Assembly: GCA_030549495.1 (NCBI GenBank)
Contig: JAUIRK010000875.1
Location: forward strand, 1,081,501-1,145,500
Length of the DNA: 64,000 nucleotides
Source of the DNA: Nectonema munidae
Taxonomy: Eukaryota > Nematomorpha > Nectonematoida > Nectonematidae
Reading direction: 5' to 3'
A program made the position numbers and the translations under genes. The notes beneath the pieces were generated by a model. The model worked only from the letters and a program-made list of their open reading frames with translations, ran no database searches and had not been told where the DNA came from. This document shows, piece by piece, positions 44,145 through 57,220 of this stretch (positions are counted from its first letter, which is position 1; each line of letters opens with the position of its first letter).

Positions 44145-44320
44145 GTCGTTCATTTTCAAAAAAAAATTTGTTTCATTTCTTTGAGTATAATTAACTGTTT
44201 CTAATGCCAGATCGTGTCGTAAAAGGACAACGATTTACAAAAAGTTGAATAAAAATTCTAATATTCAAATACATGGAAATTAAGAATTTTTGAGTGTCTT
44301 GTCAAAATGATGTCATAGGG
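44145..44320 (-). repeat. Dispersed repeat, copy B
   Basis: Reverse complement of the repeat at 7785-7995: shared blocks are GACAAGACACTCAAAAATTC, TACGACACGATCTGGC, ACTCAAAGAAAT and TTGAAAATGAACGA, in the same order and at similar distances. Confidence 0.6.
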
Positions 44321-45497
44321 TATCACGTGACCTAAAATTTGTTTTTTTCTGCTTTCTCTAAGCTAAAATTGGTTCATGTATCTGTGACGAATTGTAGTTT
44401 TGGCTTGTTTGGGGTTAGGCATAAATTTACCCCAGCCCTGGTAAAATTAGGTTAACTTCTCACTTCTATGAAATCCTTTGTACAAAGAATAAACATTTCT
44501 TTTTAAAACTTAGAATTTTAACCCACTTCATCCCAGAAAAAGCAGCAAGCTTATAATTTGATAGAAATCATCTGTTATGTAAAACTGACGATGCGATGAA
44601 ATGCGTTTAGCCGTGTTAACTTAGAAAATTAAAAATGACTAAATTTCAACTTTGGTAATAACAGCAAGATAGTTTGCTCTTGTTAGTAAAATGCCCCTCA
44701 TATTTAAGCGAATGATATATTCCAAAGTCTAAATCTATTATCTAAAAAATAAATCTAAAAATTCTTAATTATATATTTTAAATTTGATATAAAGAAATAT
44801 AATGTTAGGATTGAACTCTATTAAAAAAAAAATAACTTAGAATCAAACTAATAAAAAAAATTTTATATTTTAAATAAAAAATATATATAAATATATAGTA
44901 AAATTTTTTTATAATATATATAGAAACACTTTAAATAAAATGTAAAAAGCGAAAAGAATCTAAGAATATTTCCAATTTAAAAAGTCCATTTTATTGCCTT
45001 AAATTTACCATTTTTGTCATTGGTATATTTAATGTTAAAGATAATATTCCATTTATCTTTTGAAATAATTGCGAAAAAAGGTAAAAATCAGTATTCCATT
45101 TTTACATGTATTCAAACCTTGATATTTTAAAAATAAAGCTAGAAACTTTAAATATTAGAATTAATATATTATTGCTTAAATTTATGCATTTTATGCTACA
45201 ATTTTTGAAACTATTAAAGATATATATTAACTAATTTCTTTCTATGGTACTTATGGGTTATCTCCCCCCACTCTAAAAATTTTTTATTTGAATTTAAATG
45301 ATGAGTAAAAATAATAAATTACTTGTTTAAACAGGAGTCCGATACATATTTATTACATACAATACATATTTTATACATACAATATTTTAAAATTATTAAT
45401 TAATTAGTATTTTAAAATTATTAAGTTGGAAAAAATTAGAGTGGGGGGGGAGGAGAGATAACTAATCATTTCATTATTTGCTAACGCTGATGATTTA
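44321..45497. other. AT-rich intergenic stretch
   Basis: TTTTAACCCACTTCATCCCA at 44517 with AGAAAAAGCAGCAAG and a GACGATGCGATG patch near 44588 resembles the GCAGACG short elements but is decayed. A G run lies near 45445. No gene seen. Confidence 0.3.
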
Positions 45498-45620
45498 TTA
45501 GTCCTTTGAGGATGAGTGTGACACCGGTGTCCCAATAGGAAATCGTCTGCTTTAAATATATAAAAGTTGATTCAAAAAAAGCAGACGTTGTCTTCAAAAT
45601 GCTGGTCTTGAAAGGGCTAA
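45498..45620 (+). mobile_element. Short inverted-repeat element, second GCAGACG-related family, copy 2
   Basis: Starts TTAGTCCTTTGAGGATGAG and ends GGTCTTGAAAGGGCTAA, inverted over about 13 bases. Interior has AATCGTCTGC and GCAGACGTTG. Related to 24457-24590 and 40790. Confidence 0.6.
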
Positions 45621-46704
45621 ATAAATCGAGCGATACTTTTATATACAATTTTATTAATATATGATGAAAGATTGATATAAAAATTCCAACATAATGACTA
45701 GATTCCTTATATTCAAAAACGGATAATTTATTTGCAAAGTTTTAGAAGATGGTCCAAGGGACCAAAACATTTTTTTATCAAAAGAATTCAAATATATTAT
45801 GAAAACCAAAACCACAATATATTTGTGATTACAATTAAAAATGAGAACAAATATATATATAAATATTCACTGTAGATAAAAGAATAGTCACAAGAATAAT
45901 AACTTGAAATAGACAAAACAGAAAACGAGTATAAAATAAATTAGCTAAGCAGACGATTTTTAAAAAAATGGATTTAATTAAAAGTAATAATTTTACTAAT
46001 AAAAGAAAAAATATCAAATAGATTTTAGATCAATTAATTTTCAAACAAACAAAATATTTACCAAATACAACAAACAAATAATTGCTTAATTTTATTGAGT
46101 TACTTACATAATTTTGATAATTCAATTTATTTAAGCAAGTTTTAGAAAGTTAATTCCTAGTTAATTAATAATAGGTAGGTTTTTTAAGATATTTAGTTTA
46201 ATTTTTAGTAAATAAACAGGTCATTAATTAAATCACACAGTTAAATTAAAAAATACACATATATACGTGAAAATTTAGTTTTTTAAGAATACATTACTTA
46301 TCGTTAAAATCAAATTATAGGGGTTTCACTTTTCGAAAAACAATATAATTTGGCTTATAGATCGATATAATTAGATAGTTTATTAATTAATTAACAATAC
46401 ATATTATAAGATAGCGTAAAATAAATTTAAATTTGAAACGCGTTGTAGAGGCGAAAAAGGAAGTTCCCTTTTGTAACTTCATCGAGATGTCGACCTCCAA
46501 TCTTCATGCGTCCAGTCACATAAGAAAAAGTACAAAAAAGAAATGGAAGAAAAACAAAATTTACATGAAAAGAAAAAAGAATATAATAAATATGAAGGAT
46601 GTTAAAAAAGAAAAAAATTCAAATGTAAAAAGAAATGGGCTTGTATATATATGAATTATGGATAGATATATAAGAAATATTTATGAAATATATTTATGAT
46701 CTAA
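45621..46704. other. AT-rich stretch upstream of a minus-strand LINE end
   Basis: No gene recognised. The part from about 46430 to 46704 is probably the 3' UTR of the LINE that follows, on the minus strand. Confidence 0.3.
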
Positions 46705-47405
46705 TTAATCCTTAATGAATTTCAATGGGTTTCTGAATGTTCTAATGTTTTGTAGACTTAAATTATCATAATAAGAGTTAGCAATAAGAAAAGTCTTATG
46801 AAGTAGTGAGTGAAATGGAGATTTTTCAGGTATTCTAGGTATATGTAGCAAGTTATGAGACCTTGTAAAATGATTATGAAGTGAAGAATTTATCAAAAAC
46901 TGCGAATAAAAACATCTCTTGTAATGGTAAGATTTAAAATAAAACTTAAGATGAAAAAGTATGTTAATGAAATGCAAACTTTTGGCGGAGCATGGCTCAG
47001 GAAAACTCTCAGATGAATTGATAAATGAGAAAATTCTTTTTTGAAGAGTCTGTTTAAGTAAGTAAAGTTAGAGGATCCCCATATAAGATTACAATACGAA
47101 AAATGTGGGAAGATGTAAGCATTATATAGCAATTTTTTACATTTAGAATTAAGAAACTCTTATTTTTTTTAAATTCCGTAAAGCCTTGATACCCTCCTAT
47201 GTATAGTAGCAATATGTGATGCCCAAGACAAATTTTCAGTAAAATTTAAATCTAAATAGCAAAATTGGTGCACTCTTTGTAAATTATAACTATTTAAAAC
47301 AATAGGAAAATCAATCTCTTCTCTTTTTTTTAAAAAAAAAAAAATATCAATTGTTTTTTTTTTTAATCCAAAAACAATAATATCACCCCCTTTAAAAAAC
47401 ATCAC
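46705..47405 (-). mobile_element. LINE reverse transcriptase C-terminal part (Jockey/CR1-like)
   Basis: Three adjoining minus-strand frames read FCYLDLNFTENLSWASHIAT, then YNAYIFPHFSYCNLIWGSSN and FTYLNRL, then NHFTRSHNLLHIPRI, SPFHSLLHKTFLIAN and LKFIK with a stop at 46705. This is the end of a non-LTR polymerase: FLGxxL...WxxHI, LYxAxxxPxxxYCxxIWG and TRxxxxxxxPxxR. Two frame changes separate the pieces. The upstream part dissolves into homopolymers beyond 47330, so the rest of the element may be hidden by bad sequence. Confidence 0.8.
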
Positions 47406-48385
47406 AAAAAAAAATTTCCCTCCTTACAACAAAAAACAAAACTCACCTAAAATAAAAAAAAACACCCCCCCCCCTTCCAAAAAAAAAAAACAAAACATAA
47501 AAAAAAAATATAAATAAATAATTAAAAAATATAAAAAATAAAAGGGGAAAAAGCACCCCCCTCCCCCCCTCCCCTTTTTAAATATACACACACAAAAAAA
47601 AAAAATAAATATATATTATTTAAAAAAAAATATAAAATTTTATTTTTCTCTCTTTTTTAAAAAAAAAAAAAAAAAAAATTTAAATTTTTATTTTTTTTTA
47701 AATATTTAATTATAAAAAAAATATAAAATATTATATTTTCTTTTTTTTTATTATAAATAATTTATATTTTATTTATTTTTTTATTTTTTTCTTTTATTCT
47801 AATCTTTTTAATTAATTTTATTTTTTAAAATTTTTTTTTAAATTTTTTATTTAAATTTATATATTTTAATATATATTTAAATATTTTATATTATAATTTT
47901 TTATTTTAATTTTTATTATAATAATTTTTTTAATAATTTTAAAATTAAATTTATTTTTTATATTTTAAAAAAAAAATTTATATTTATTAAAATAATTTAA
48001 AAAATAAAATTATAAAAAATATTTTATTATCTAAAAAAAATTTAATAAAAAAAAAAAAAAATAAGAAATTAAAAAAAATTATATAAAAAAAAAAAAAAAA
48101 AAATAAAAAAAAAAATTATTAAAAAAAAATTAAAAAAAAATTTTTAAAACAATATAAAAATTTTTCCCTCAAAAAAAAAAATAAAAAAAAAAAAATTTCA
48201 ACTTCCATCTCTATTTTTTTTTTAAAAAAAATTTTAAATTATTATTTTTAAATATTTTTAAAATTTCATTTAAAAAATTATTTTTTATAATTTTTTTTTT
48301 TTAAATTATATTTTTAAATATTTATTTTATTGGGATTTAAAATTTTTTTTTTTATTTTTTTTTTTATATTTTTAAATAAAAAGAA
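47400..48385. repeat. Homopolymer-rich, near pure A/T kilobase; probable consensus failure
   Basis: Almost only A and T runs, with C runs at 47460-47475 and 47555-47573 and G only rarely. Normal sequence resumes at AACCAGGTTTGGCTATTATG (48387). The texture differs from every other AT-rich part of the window. Confidence 0.6.
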
Positions 48386-50390
48386 AACCAGGTTTGGCTA
48401 TTATGTTTCACTTTATACCTAACAAGTGGAAAACTATTCACAAAAGCATATCGATATAATTAAATGAATCAAATTAGTATATAATTTTTTTATCAAACTG
48501 CAATGCTTTTCAAAGCGACGACGACAACACACTGCCAGACACGTGGCTACTTAAATAAATTTCTATTATATGAGTATATGCATGCCTCAAATTGAATGAA
48601 ATTTTATAAATATATTTTTATGTGATCTGGAAGGCTAAACACGCCTCAAAAATAGCGGTAAACAATGGCAACAGGCCGTTTTATAATCGTCATTAAATTA
48701 CATCAAGATCATTCATTTAAAATAAATTCATTAATAAGACGATCTTCTTGCACCCAAAATTATATTACGGATCGACTTATGATTGATTATGTAAAGCAAG
48801 TTATTAAAACATTTCATTTATAATGTATAATTTCTTAATTTAAAATCATATTCATCTATTATAATTATATATAAGGGCAGTGGTTCGAGTAAGTTAACTC
48901 CTACTTATTAACTATCAAATATTATTACTTTCTAGTGAATACAATCCCCATTATTTTAAAAGAATATTTAGATGCGCAAATAATTAGCGAAGTGTCTTAC
49001 AGATTCAAATTTCATGGGATGCAAAACCAATCATGTACATAATTTTTATAGTCTTTGAAACTTATTTTTAACAAACAAGAACTTCTCCCGTGTTGATAGA
49101 AAATGACTAAACAAGTTATAAAGATGAGTATGGGTTCACTCAAAAAGGTTAAGAAGCTGTCAATAGCATATGTGATAACTACAAGAAAAGATTATTGAAA
49201 GGGATCAAAGTTAGAAAAGTTTATTATTAAGGTAACACAAAAGTTAGATTTGTAAATAATTCACAAAATTAGAATTTCAAACTTTCTTTTTTTTCCGTCT
49301 ATCTCTACCATAAGATATTTTCCTACTTGAAATCTGAAAAAAAAGTCATAATAATTTATTTTATATGTTCTAAATTATGAAACTTTATTTCCAAACTGGG
49401 GGTATCACAGCAAGGTCTTTTCTTGTCCATTAAAGGTTAACATGTTAGAATTATTGGTTCAATAAAGAATCCTATTTACCATAAACACAATACAGCTTAT
49501 GGCGTACAAATAAATACATTTTGAAAATGTGGATTGGACGTAAATCAAAAGATATACAGAAGATATTTGTTTATAAAAAAAAAATTCTTAAATTTTGTTA
49601 AAATTCTTTCAATCAAGTATAACTAAAATAAGCATCGGTTGAAAAATGGCAAAAAAAAGTTTTTATTGAAAATTCATAATTTTAATATTTGTTTTTTCCA
49701 AAAAAATTAACTCCATCTACAATTTTATTTTGTTCTTAGTCAGCTTAGGTCTATGAAAGTGCTTTTATATTCAGTAAGGGAAAAAATTATTTCAATGACA
49801 AAAACTCCATAGGGTTATAGCATCTCTATGCACTCATTGTCTTGCGTACCAAGCATTTTATGCATACGAGACATTCTTAGTTATGGTTCATGATAATATG
49901 ATTATAGGTATTGTGATATGCGATATTTATAAATATTCTGAAAATAAACAATAAGAGCATTCTGTAATATTACTCCGTTTTTTTCATCTCATGCTTGTCA
50001 TATGATTGCTCAGCATTCTGATGTGCGAAATGTGATATACATAAAAATATTTTATAACCAAATAAAAGAAGCATTCCATATTTCACTTATTGTATTCATT
50101 TCATCCTTGCTAATGTGGTCATAGAATTTATGTATATCAGATAGAAAACCATATGGTTTACGCAAACGAAAAAACATTAATGGTGAAACTCTTTCTAATC
50201 CCGGACAACTGTTTCTTTGTTTGCTGAGTTTTTCATCAGATATTGAGCTCTTATAGCAAACTTGTGCCACTTTTATCATCTCTGAGTTTTCCAATTCATC
50301 ATCACAAATTTTATTCTTGGAATTTCCTACTTAGCAAACTTTTTGTATCTTCACTTGTAATGTCTACTTAGGATGATAATTCTGATTTGA
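48386..50390. other. AT-rich intergenic stretch, nothing identified
   Basis: No frame, exon or paired repeat ends seen. A minus-strand frame at 50052-50294 (80 codons) is unrecognised. Confidence 0.35.
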
Positions 50391-50394
50391 CTTC

Positions 50395-51290
50395 GAGTTT
50401 TTCAGCTTCAACTTGTTAGTTCTTCAGATTCTTCGATAGATTTGCAGGAAGAAATCGATGAGAATTTGGTTGCGCCAGATTAGCAATTCGTCAGTTTCAG
50501 AGGAGGCTGGCGAGTAAAAGTTTGATTTCATAAACCTGGAAGATACGGCTTGAAGTTCTACCATATTTGCGATTCTAAATCTTACTTTTATATGCGATCT
50601 GAAATTTACATTTCAGGTATCGAAGACTTTTCTCAAAAGATTAGTTGAAAAATCTAAAGTTCCTCGAGATTGTCGTCTTTATACGGATCGTTTTTTCACT
50701 TCCCATGCGTTAGCTGTCTGGGCGTACTCTACAGGTCTTTCCTTCACCATAATGTCCAACAGAAGATTCCTTCTAATAATTTTCAGACTCTAATAATTAG
50801 CACTTGAAAGAGCTAATGAGTGTAAAAATCGGATAATCTACTCCGTTTGTTTCTATCTGCACCTCTATCCCTAAAAGACACTCACGTAAAAATTTTAAAG
50901 TAGTTTATATGCTATCCTCTCAACATTAAAACGTTTAAATCACAACCCGAAAGTATCTTAATTTACAATGAACAGAAGAGTGGTGTCGATGTGGGAAAGG
51001 ATGATAAGAAGTTATCGTGCTTACAAACGAACAAGAAATGGACTCTTGACGCATTTTGTAATTACTTTGACATATGTGCCCTAAACAGTTGCGTAATTAT
51101 AACTGTCCACAAGCTTCTCCCAAAGGCAAAAAGAGTGGCAGAAAATTTTTCATCAAAATGGTTGCCCTTGCCTTAGCAGAAGAAAGAATGAAAATTCGTT
51201 TTTCCCTTTCTGAGCTACCCTCAAATATTAAGTCTTCTATCATTTTATGGTTATTCAGATTCTCAAGCTGATCCCAGTGAGTAAGGAAAT
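50395..51290 (+). pseudogene. piggyBac-type transposase relic
   Basis: Pieces in order: an acidic Ser/Asp stretch near 50400-50460, FVSFRG near 50490, KPGRYGLKFYHICDSKS at about 50537-50590, LYTDRFFTSHALAVWA at about 50675-50720, YNEQKSGVDVGKDD near 50965-51007, KKWTLDAFCNYFDICALNS near 51030-51090 and ALALAEERMKIR near 51165-51200. These are the DDE core and C-terminal blocks of piggyBac transposases, with the catalytic aspartates still readable. The region between the acidic N-terminus and FRG is missing, and several stops and shifts are present. Its terminal repeats were not found. It is of the same superfamily as the TTAA elements in the window. Confidence 0.85.
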
Positions 51291-54200
51291 AAAAAGACAG
51301 TATATTGTCATTTTTGCTTTTCAAAGTCTAACAAAACCACAAAAAGATATGAAAGTTGGAAGCTTTTCATTTGCAAAAAACACTCTTCTCTTTTTTGTTC
51401 AAACTGTAAATAAAGTTAGACTTTTTTATGATTTTATCAAATGTGTAATTGAATGAGGCTCATATTTTAGACAATTTTAGGAGTTATAACTTAACGACAT
51501 CTACAATAAACTTTTCGAAAAAAACAATTTTTTTGCCTTTTCATCGTATTTTAATCTAAAAATCTCAATTTTAGTTTTTGTAAATCTAGAAAAGTGTAAA
51601 AGTAAAATTTACAACTGATTTTTATATGGGGTTGCTATTGAGCTAACTGGCTTAAAATTCAAAAAAAGTTTGCTGGTGTAAAAAATGCATAGAGTCCGTC
51701 AAGCGAAGGTTATGCTCACGAAATTAAGACTCCAGACCAATCATGAAAATAAAATTAAGATTTAAAACATAAATTTATATGCACTTGTTAGAAATGTTAT
51801 AATAGAATTTAACAACTGGGTATTTTGTTTTTCATCAATTTGTAACAATTGTATAAATTCTATAAATTATGGGCATCAAATTTTTTCCTACATAACAAAT
51901 AAAAACAATATTTATCAATCAGAAAAAAATTGACTTTGAGAATATTTTTTTTCTAAATTTGAAAAATATTACAATGTAATTAAACATTTTGATATAGAAA
52001 TTGGAAATAGAATTTAAGCTTTTTTTGTGAGATTTAAACATTGTTTGATGAGGCATATTTGTTATTTGTAAAAAAAATTCGAGACTGTCAAATACAAACA
52101 AATCCTCTAATAGTATACTTTGTATGCTTTGAATATATATAAAGGAAACAATTCTTTTAATCACTATTAGATAAGATTTTATGCAATAAACTTTATGGAC
52201 TATTTTTGATATTTAAAATAAATTGCAAAGAAGCGAACCTGTCTTTTACTTTTGCAAGATTCCTGTAATGTATGCATTTGGTCTTTGATTAATTTCGACA
52301 AACTCTGAAAGATTAAAAACCACATTAAAATTTTTTAGGATGAATGGGAAAAAAAAATTCAAATTGTCTATGATTTATTTTTTACACACTAGTAGTACAT
52401 AAAAAAATATTAGCTTTAACCAGGAGGTTGTGCGGGCCATTTTGTTTATTTCAAATGTATTTAGTTGTGAAAAATTTGATTAAAAAAATATATATATATA
52501 TATATATTTGTTATGATAAAAGCTTATCATAAACCCCTATAAAAATAAATTTTCAATACAAAGTTAATAGTGAAAATGAAAAAGAACGTACTAATTTTGA
52601 CGATGGTAGGAGAACCTTTGAAGAAATGAATAAACAGGAAACATCTTAGAGGGTTAACATTGCCATTTTATAAACGTGTATGTATATGTATATCTTTATA
52701 TTTTTACTTAGCTAATGGAAGCGAATATGCGACATTTTGCATTAGAGTGTCACAAAAAGTAAAACAAATAAATACTTTAACACTCATGATTTTCTATTTG
52801 CAAATCGTGTATATAAACGCTCTAAATATGCCGTTGAATGTAGAAATTATGGACCAGTTTTTGAGGAATTTTTGTATTAACTTGTAAGAGACAATTTTTT
52901 ATGTCTTGAAATGCAATCATAATTGGATAATTTAGATTAAACATATGGTATTTATCAGTTGTGGACAAATGCGGCTTCCGGTTAGACCTTTCTTTGCTCA
53001 ACCTGGTGTCGCTCTTATGATTAGCTAGCTGTTCTCTAAACTACCTTTGAGTGTGTGCACAACTCGTATTAACCAGTTGGAAAAGCTTTCTTAACTAGAT
53101 TCCTTCTCCAAAGAACTTATTTTCTCAAGAATACAGGAATTTTCTTTGTTAATTTGATTTTTAATTTAAGTTTTATGTTTTTTCTGAAAAAAAATGAGAT
53201 TAAATTTAAAAAAATTTAAACTTAGATATTTGCCTTTGGCTCTTATTAGGAGATTAAAAATAATTTATGGGCCTTTTTAAATGTGTATGATGTTTAATTT
53301 CAAATATCTAAAAGCAGTATTTGCAAATAGAAAGCGATCACTGTTAAAAGAATTTGTTCATTTGTGGGGCTCTGTAATTTTACGCAATTAAATGATGTGA
53401 ATGGCTTGCAAGGAGAAATCATCGAGATCAGTGCAACTTACTTCTTTATAAGTCTTTGAAGAATATGTTTTTTTGAAATTGTTTTCTTCCGTTGTGCTAT
53501 CACGTGTCACTAAAAACCATGAAAGGACAAAAGAAAACAAAGTGAAAATGGTGGAGTGTAGTAACATTACATGTTGTCTTCTCAGTCGTTTGCACTTTCA
53601 CTTTTTCAGCAAGTTTTTTGAAAGCAGTAAGTCGATCTTGAGAGCTTAGATTTTCCCAAGGAGTATCTAATGATTTTTATTAAAATAAAAAACTATGTAA
53701 TGTGATTTTTAGCACTGAACTGAATTTGCACTGATATAATGTGGAACCAACAAAATCGCGACAATTTGCACTCTGTGACAAAATATGGATAAGAAAAAAA
53801 AATAATAAAAAAATATGCAATAAAGGGCACTCTTTTAACAAGGTAACCAATTACAACTAACAAATTGGCTGACAAACATCTATCTAGCGAATTATTTGCT
53901 AAACAAAGAAATGAAGTGTCTGATTGATTCAATGGCTCTCTCCAAATCATTGGAATAGCAAATTTGAAATATTCTTTATTACAGCAAAGAATAAAGGCGA
54001 AGTGTTATACCAAGATTTACTACAAACTTTCGGCGCAAATAATTTTCTTCATCTCCAACTCAGCATTCAAAATAGTAGAAAATTTTCAAGATTTTAGTAG
54101 TTTTCCGACTTCATTTTAATACTACCTATGACGTTCACCACAAATATATGCGAAATTGTTTATATCGTTAAAATATCCTCTCTTTTTGAAGTGACATTAA

Positions 54201-55756
54201 AAATACAATGCAAAAGTTTTTTAATGGAATGTAAATCAAAGCTATATAAATAAACTCAAGAAAAAATAGTAAAAATATTCAATTTTAAAAATATGCTTGC
54301 ATATATCAGAAGTAACGCCATCTACATTTGAAATTCAAAAAATATTAATCAAAATCTTAAAAACTGTACGAATAGATCTAAAATTGTTATGAAATTTGAA
54401 ATCAGCATAATTAAATTGACATATTTGTAAAACTTTAAATTTTTTAATTTTTGGCGCCGTTCTTTTGCAAAAAAATTTCCCAAAATTTTGTGTCACGCGC
54501 CACAAGTTGTGGACAACTTGTCTGTTGACATTGATTGATATTTAGTTTGCACACCATAATATCTTAACATTATTTAAGTGAAAATAGATGAGACGATAAG
54601 AAATGGAAAACGAATTCATTCAACGCAAATAATTTTCATGAATCATTATCAAGACATAAAGAATCCGACTTCCACTCCAAATACTTGAAAATCTCAAATA
54701 TTTAAACCCAACTTAAAAAACCGAATTCGGCTCTAATTAAATTTCCCAACTTCTAAAGGTTTGAAACTCGGACTCCATCCAATCCTGACTCAAGAACTCT
54801 GATTATCAATGTTAGGAAATTCTAAAAAAATTATTAATTCCTAGTGTAAATCGACAGTTAGAGAAGATTGGGAAAAAAAATCTATTAATCAATACTGGAA
54901 GAAAGAATATTTTATAATGACAAAAAATAAAAACAGGATTCATGTGTAAAAAGCTTAGTTGAATCAAGATAGGAAAATTGTGCATAAACAATAGTCGGCG
55001 CCATTTTTATAAAAATTAGTTCGGTGCGGATGCAGCTTCAATTCTCTCTGAGGGGTTGCTCATAGCCATTACATAGTTGTGTAGTGTGTATCATAGAGAA
55101 GTAGATAACGCATATTCAGAAATCAGGAAATTTTTTATTGAAGCAAAATCCGATAAATTCAAAAGAGTGTATCAACAAAAAAAAATTTTTAAAAAATTTT
55201 GTTAACGTTTTAAAATTTAAAATAAAAGTATTTTTTCAATAAAGCATCCAATATAAAAGATATTGTATAAAAATATTCATAATTTCGATGATTTGTTTGA
55301 TTACTTCCAAGGAGTCTTGTGATGTCGGACGGTAAATATCCAACTGCAACTACAACTCCCAAGAAGTTTAAAAACCCGATTCCAAGTACTTAAAAACTTG
55401 ATTAATTTAACGCGCACCCTTACTACCGAAAAACCAGAACATATGTTTACAAAAATTCAACTACTTTTTTCCGTTATTCAAAATACTTTTAAAAAAGGGG
55501 GGACGCCAAAGTCTAAATTTTATTAGCCACCGATTCTGAATCCTACCCCTTTAAAATGTCCGATTTCGAGATATTTTAGGTCACGAAAATCTACGAATCT
55601 TGTGCGCACTTAAGAACTGAAACATGGCGCGGGAGTGTGTGTAAAAACAAAAAACTAGGAGCGAGTGAGGACCGGCGCGGATAAATTTTTACAACCGCTC
55701 AGGGCACCAATTAATAAAAATATTATACCCCAAATATACATTGTATGATGCAAGGA
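51291..55756. other. Long AT-rich intergenic stretch, no gene recognised
   Basis: Contains a TA microsatellite at 52487-52507 and scattered short frames (51919-52164, 52660-52887, 53693-53950) with no known resemblance. CCGACTTCCACTCC and CTCGGACTCCATCC patches near 54667 and 54771 belong to a diffuse TCGGAGT-type repeat also seen near 22672 and 23186. Confidence 0.3.
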
Positions 55757-55850
55757 AGTAAAACCTGTCTATATGGGACTTTTTTAAATTGACCCTTGTG
55801 GTGGGGTGATCGCTCTCTGAAAGTGACCGCTAAGACACGTTTTACTGTAC
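55757..55850. mobile_element. Pogo/mariner-type MITE, about 90 bp
   Basis: Left end AGTAAAACCTGTCTATATGG, right end on the minus strand AGTAAAACGTGTCTTAGCGG. Followed by TGTA, consistent with a TA-ACAGT style end. Only one short palindromic body; no coding. Confidence 0.55.
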
Positions 55851-56741
55851 ACATAGAAATAATTAATAAAAATGTGTGATTCAAGTGGAGGAAGCTAAAA
55901 ATGAAAATATATTTGATAAGCCAGTGTTACCAACTTGAAAAACTTTTATTTCTGGATGGCAATCGTAGAAAAACTTGGAACTAGGAACACTCTAAAAAAT
56001 GTATACATGAAGGAGGTTTGATTGGAATATCGTAAAAATTTTAATACCCTTTCTAGAGAGAGTACGTTGTGTTTATTCTTAATGTGATGATTGATTCGAT
56101 TTTCTGGAACAAGATGACAAGAGTTGTAACAACATTGGACCAAATTAGGATTTTTCTGAAACATAAACATCAAATATATGATATGATATAAATAACTTAG
56201 TACCTTTAGGAACATGATTATCCGTTTATATTTAGATTTAAAAATTTACAATTATCTGAATATGATCTTTTTTATAGATGACCACAAAGAGGACTGGCTT
56301 TAGGCCTATTTTATCAAATTATAGCCCATTCCTTGGGGGCCCCGGACAAGCAGTGACAGTTGCTATTGGGAAACTTTTCTGTATTATATGAGCCAACTAT
56401 AGAGTGAAGATGGTAAAACTATTGATCATGAAACTATTTTGAAAGATTTTGCAAATAAAATAGCCAAAAATGTCTTTTACCTAAAAAAAAACTTCTCTAC
56501 AATAAGCAGTATCTCTGTAAGGGTCTTTCTTTGCATTAAAAAAAATATAAATTTCATATTTTCTATCAAACTTTACGTATAGCATATAGAGGCATAGTAA
56601 TTTAAATTTTAAATTGAACTTATAAAATAGACTTCGATTCCTCTAAAATTTTGTATTCTTACTGCAACTTAATAAAATAAAACTTGAATTGCATTATATT
56701 TTTAATCATACCTTATGATTTCTTGTCAAATTGATTTTAAA

Positions 56742-56832
56742 AAGTGAGGTTAGCTATTTACTTCTCAAGGTATTGGGTTCGATTCAGTATCAAGAAGTTC
56801 TGCCTTCTCAATGAAAAACTCCAAGGTACATT
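56742..56832 (+). repeat. tRNA-derived SINE remnant, copy 4
   Basis: GAGGTTAGCTATTTAC, CAAGGTATTGGGTTCGATTC (B box) and TCTCAATGAAAAACTCCAAGG follow the plan of the other copies, but the head is incomplete. Confidence 0.45.
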
Positions 56833-57173
56833 TAAAATTTACATTTTTGAAAAAAAGAGTAGAAAAAAAAGAATAAAAGAAGCCTTTTATTGTCATTTCT
56901 TTTTATATACAACTTTTTTCCAGAGTTTAAAAAATAAACGTATAACTTATCGATATTACTCTAAAAAGTTATTTGCCTTCGACTTTGACTTAACAGCGCT
57001 CAAAATATACGTCTCGTATAATAATTGAGATGGTGAAAAAAATTACTATAACAGTCAAGAAATCAAGGAAAACAAAAATGAGAACTGTAGAGCAACCAAC
57101 AAACTACAAATTATAAATAACGTGTAAGTTGCTTATAAAACGATACATTGTGAATTAATTGATTAGCAAGAAC

Positions 57174-57220
57174 AGGGGTCGGCAACAGATCTTTAGGGGT
57201 CGATAGATAAGATAAGAAAA
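57174..57220 (+). repeat. hAT-type element end
   Basis: CAGGGGTCGGCAACAGATCT is very close to the outer end of hAT elements (CAGGGGTCGGCAACC). The other end was not found within a kilobase. Confidence 0.4.

Noticed and set aside
46433-46654. 73-codon Lys-rich plus-strand frame
   Set aside because: Lies in the probable 3' UTR of the minus-strand LINE; Lys richness follows from A-rich sequence.
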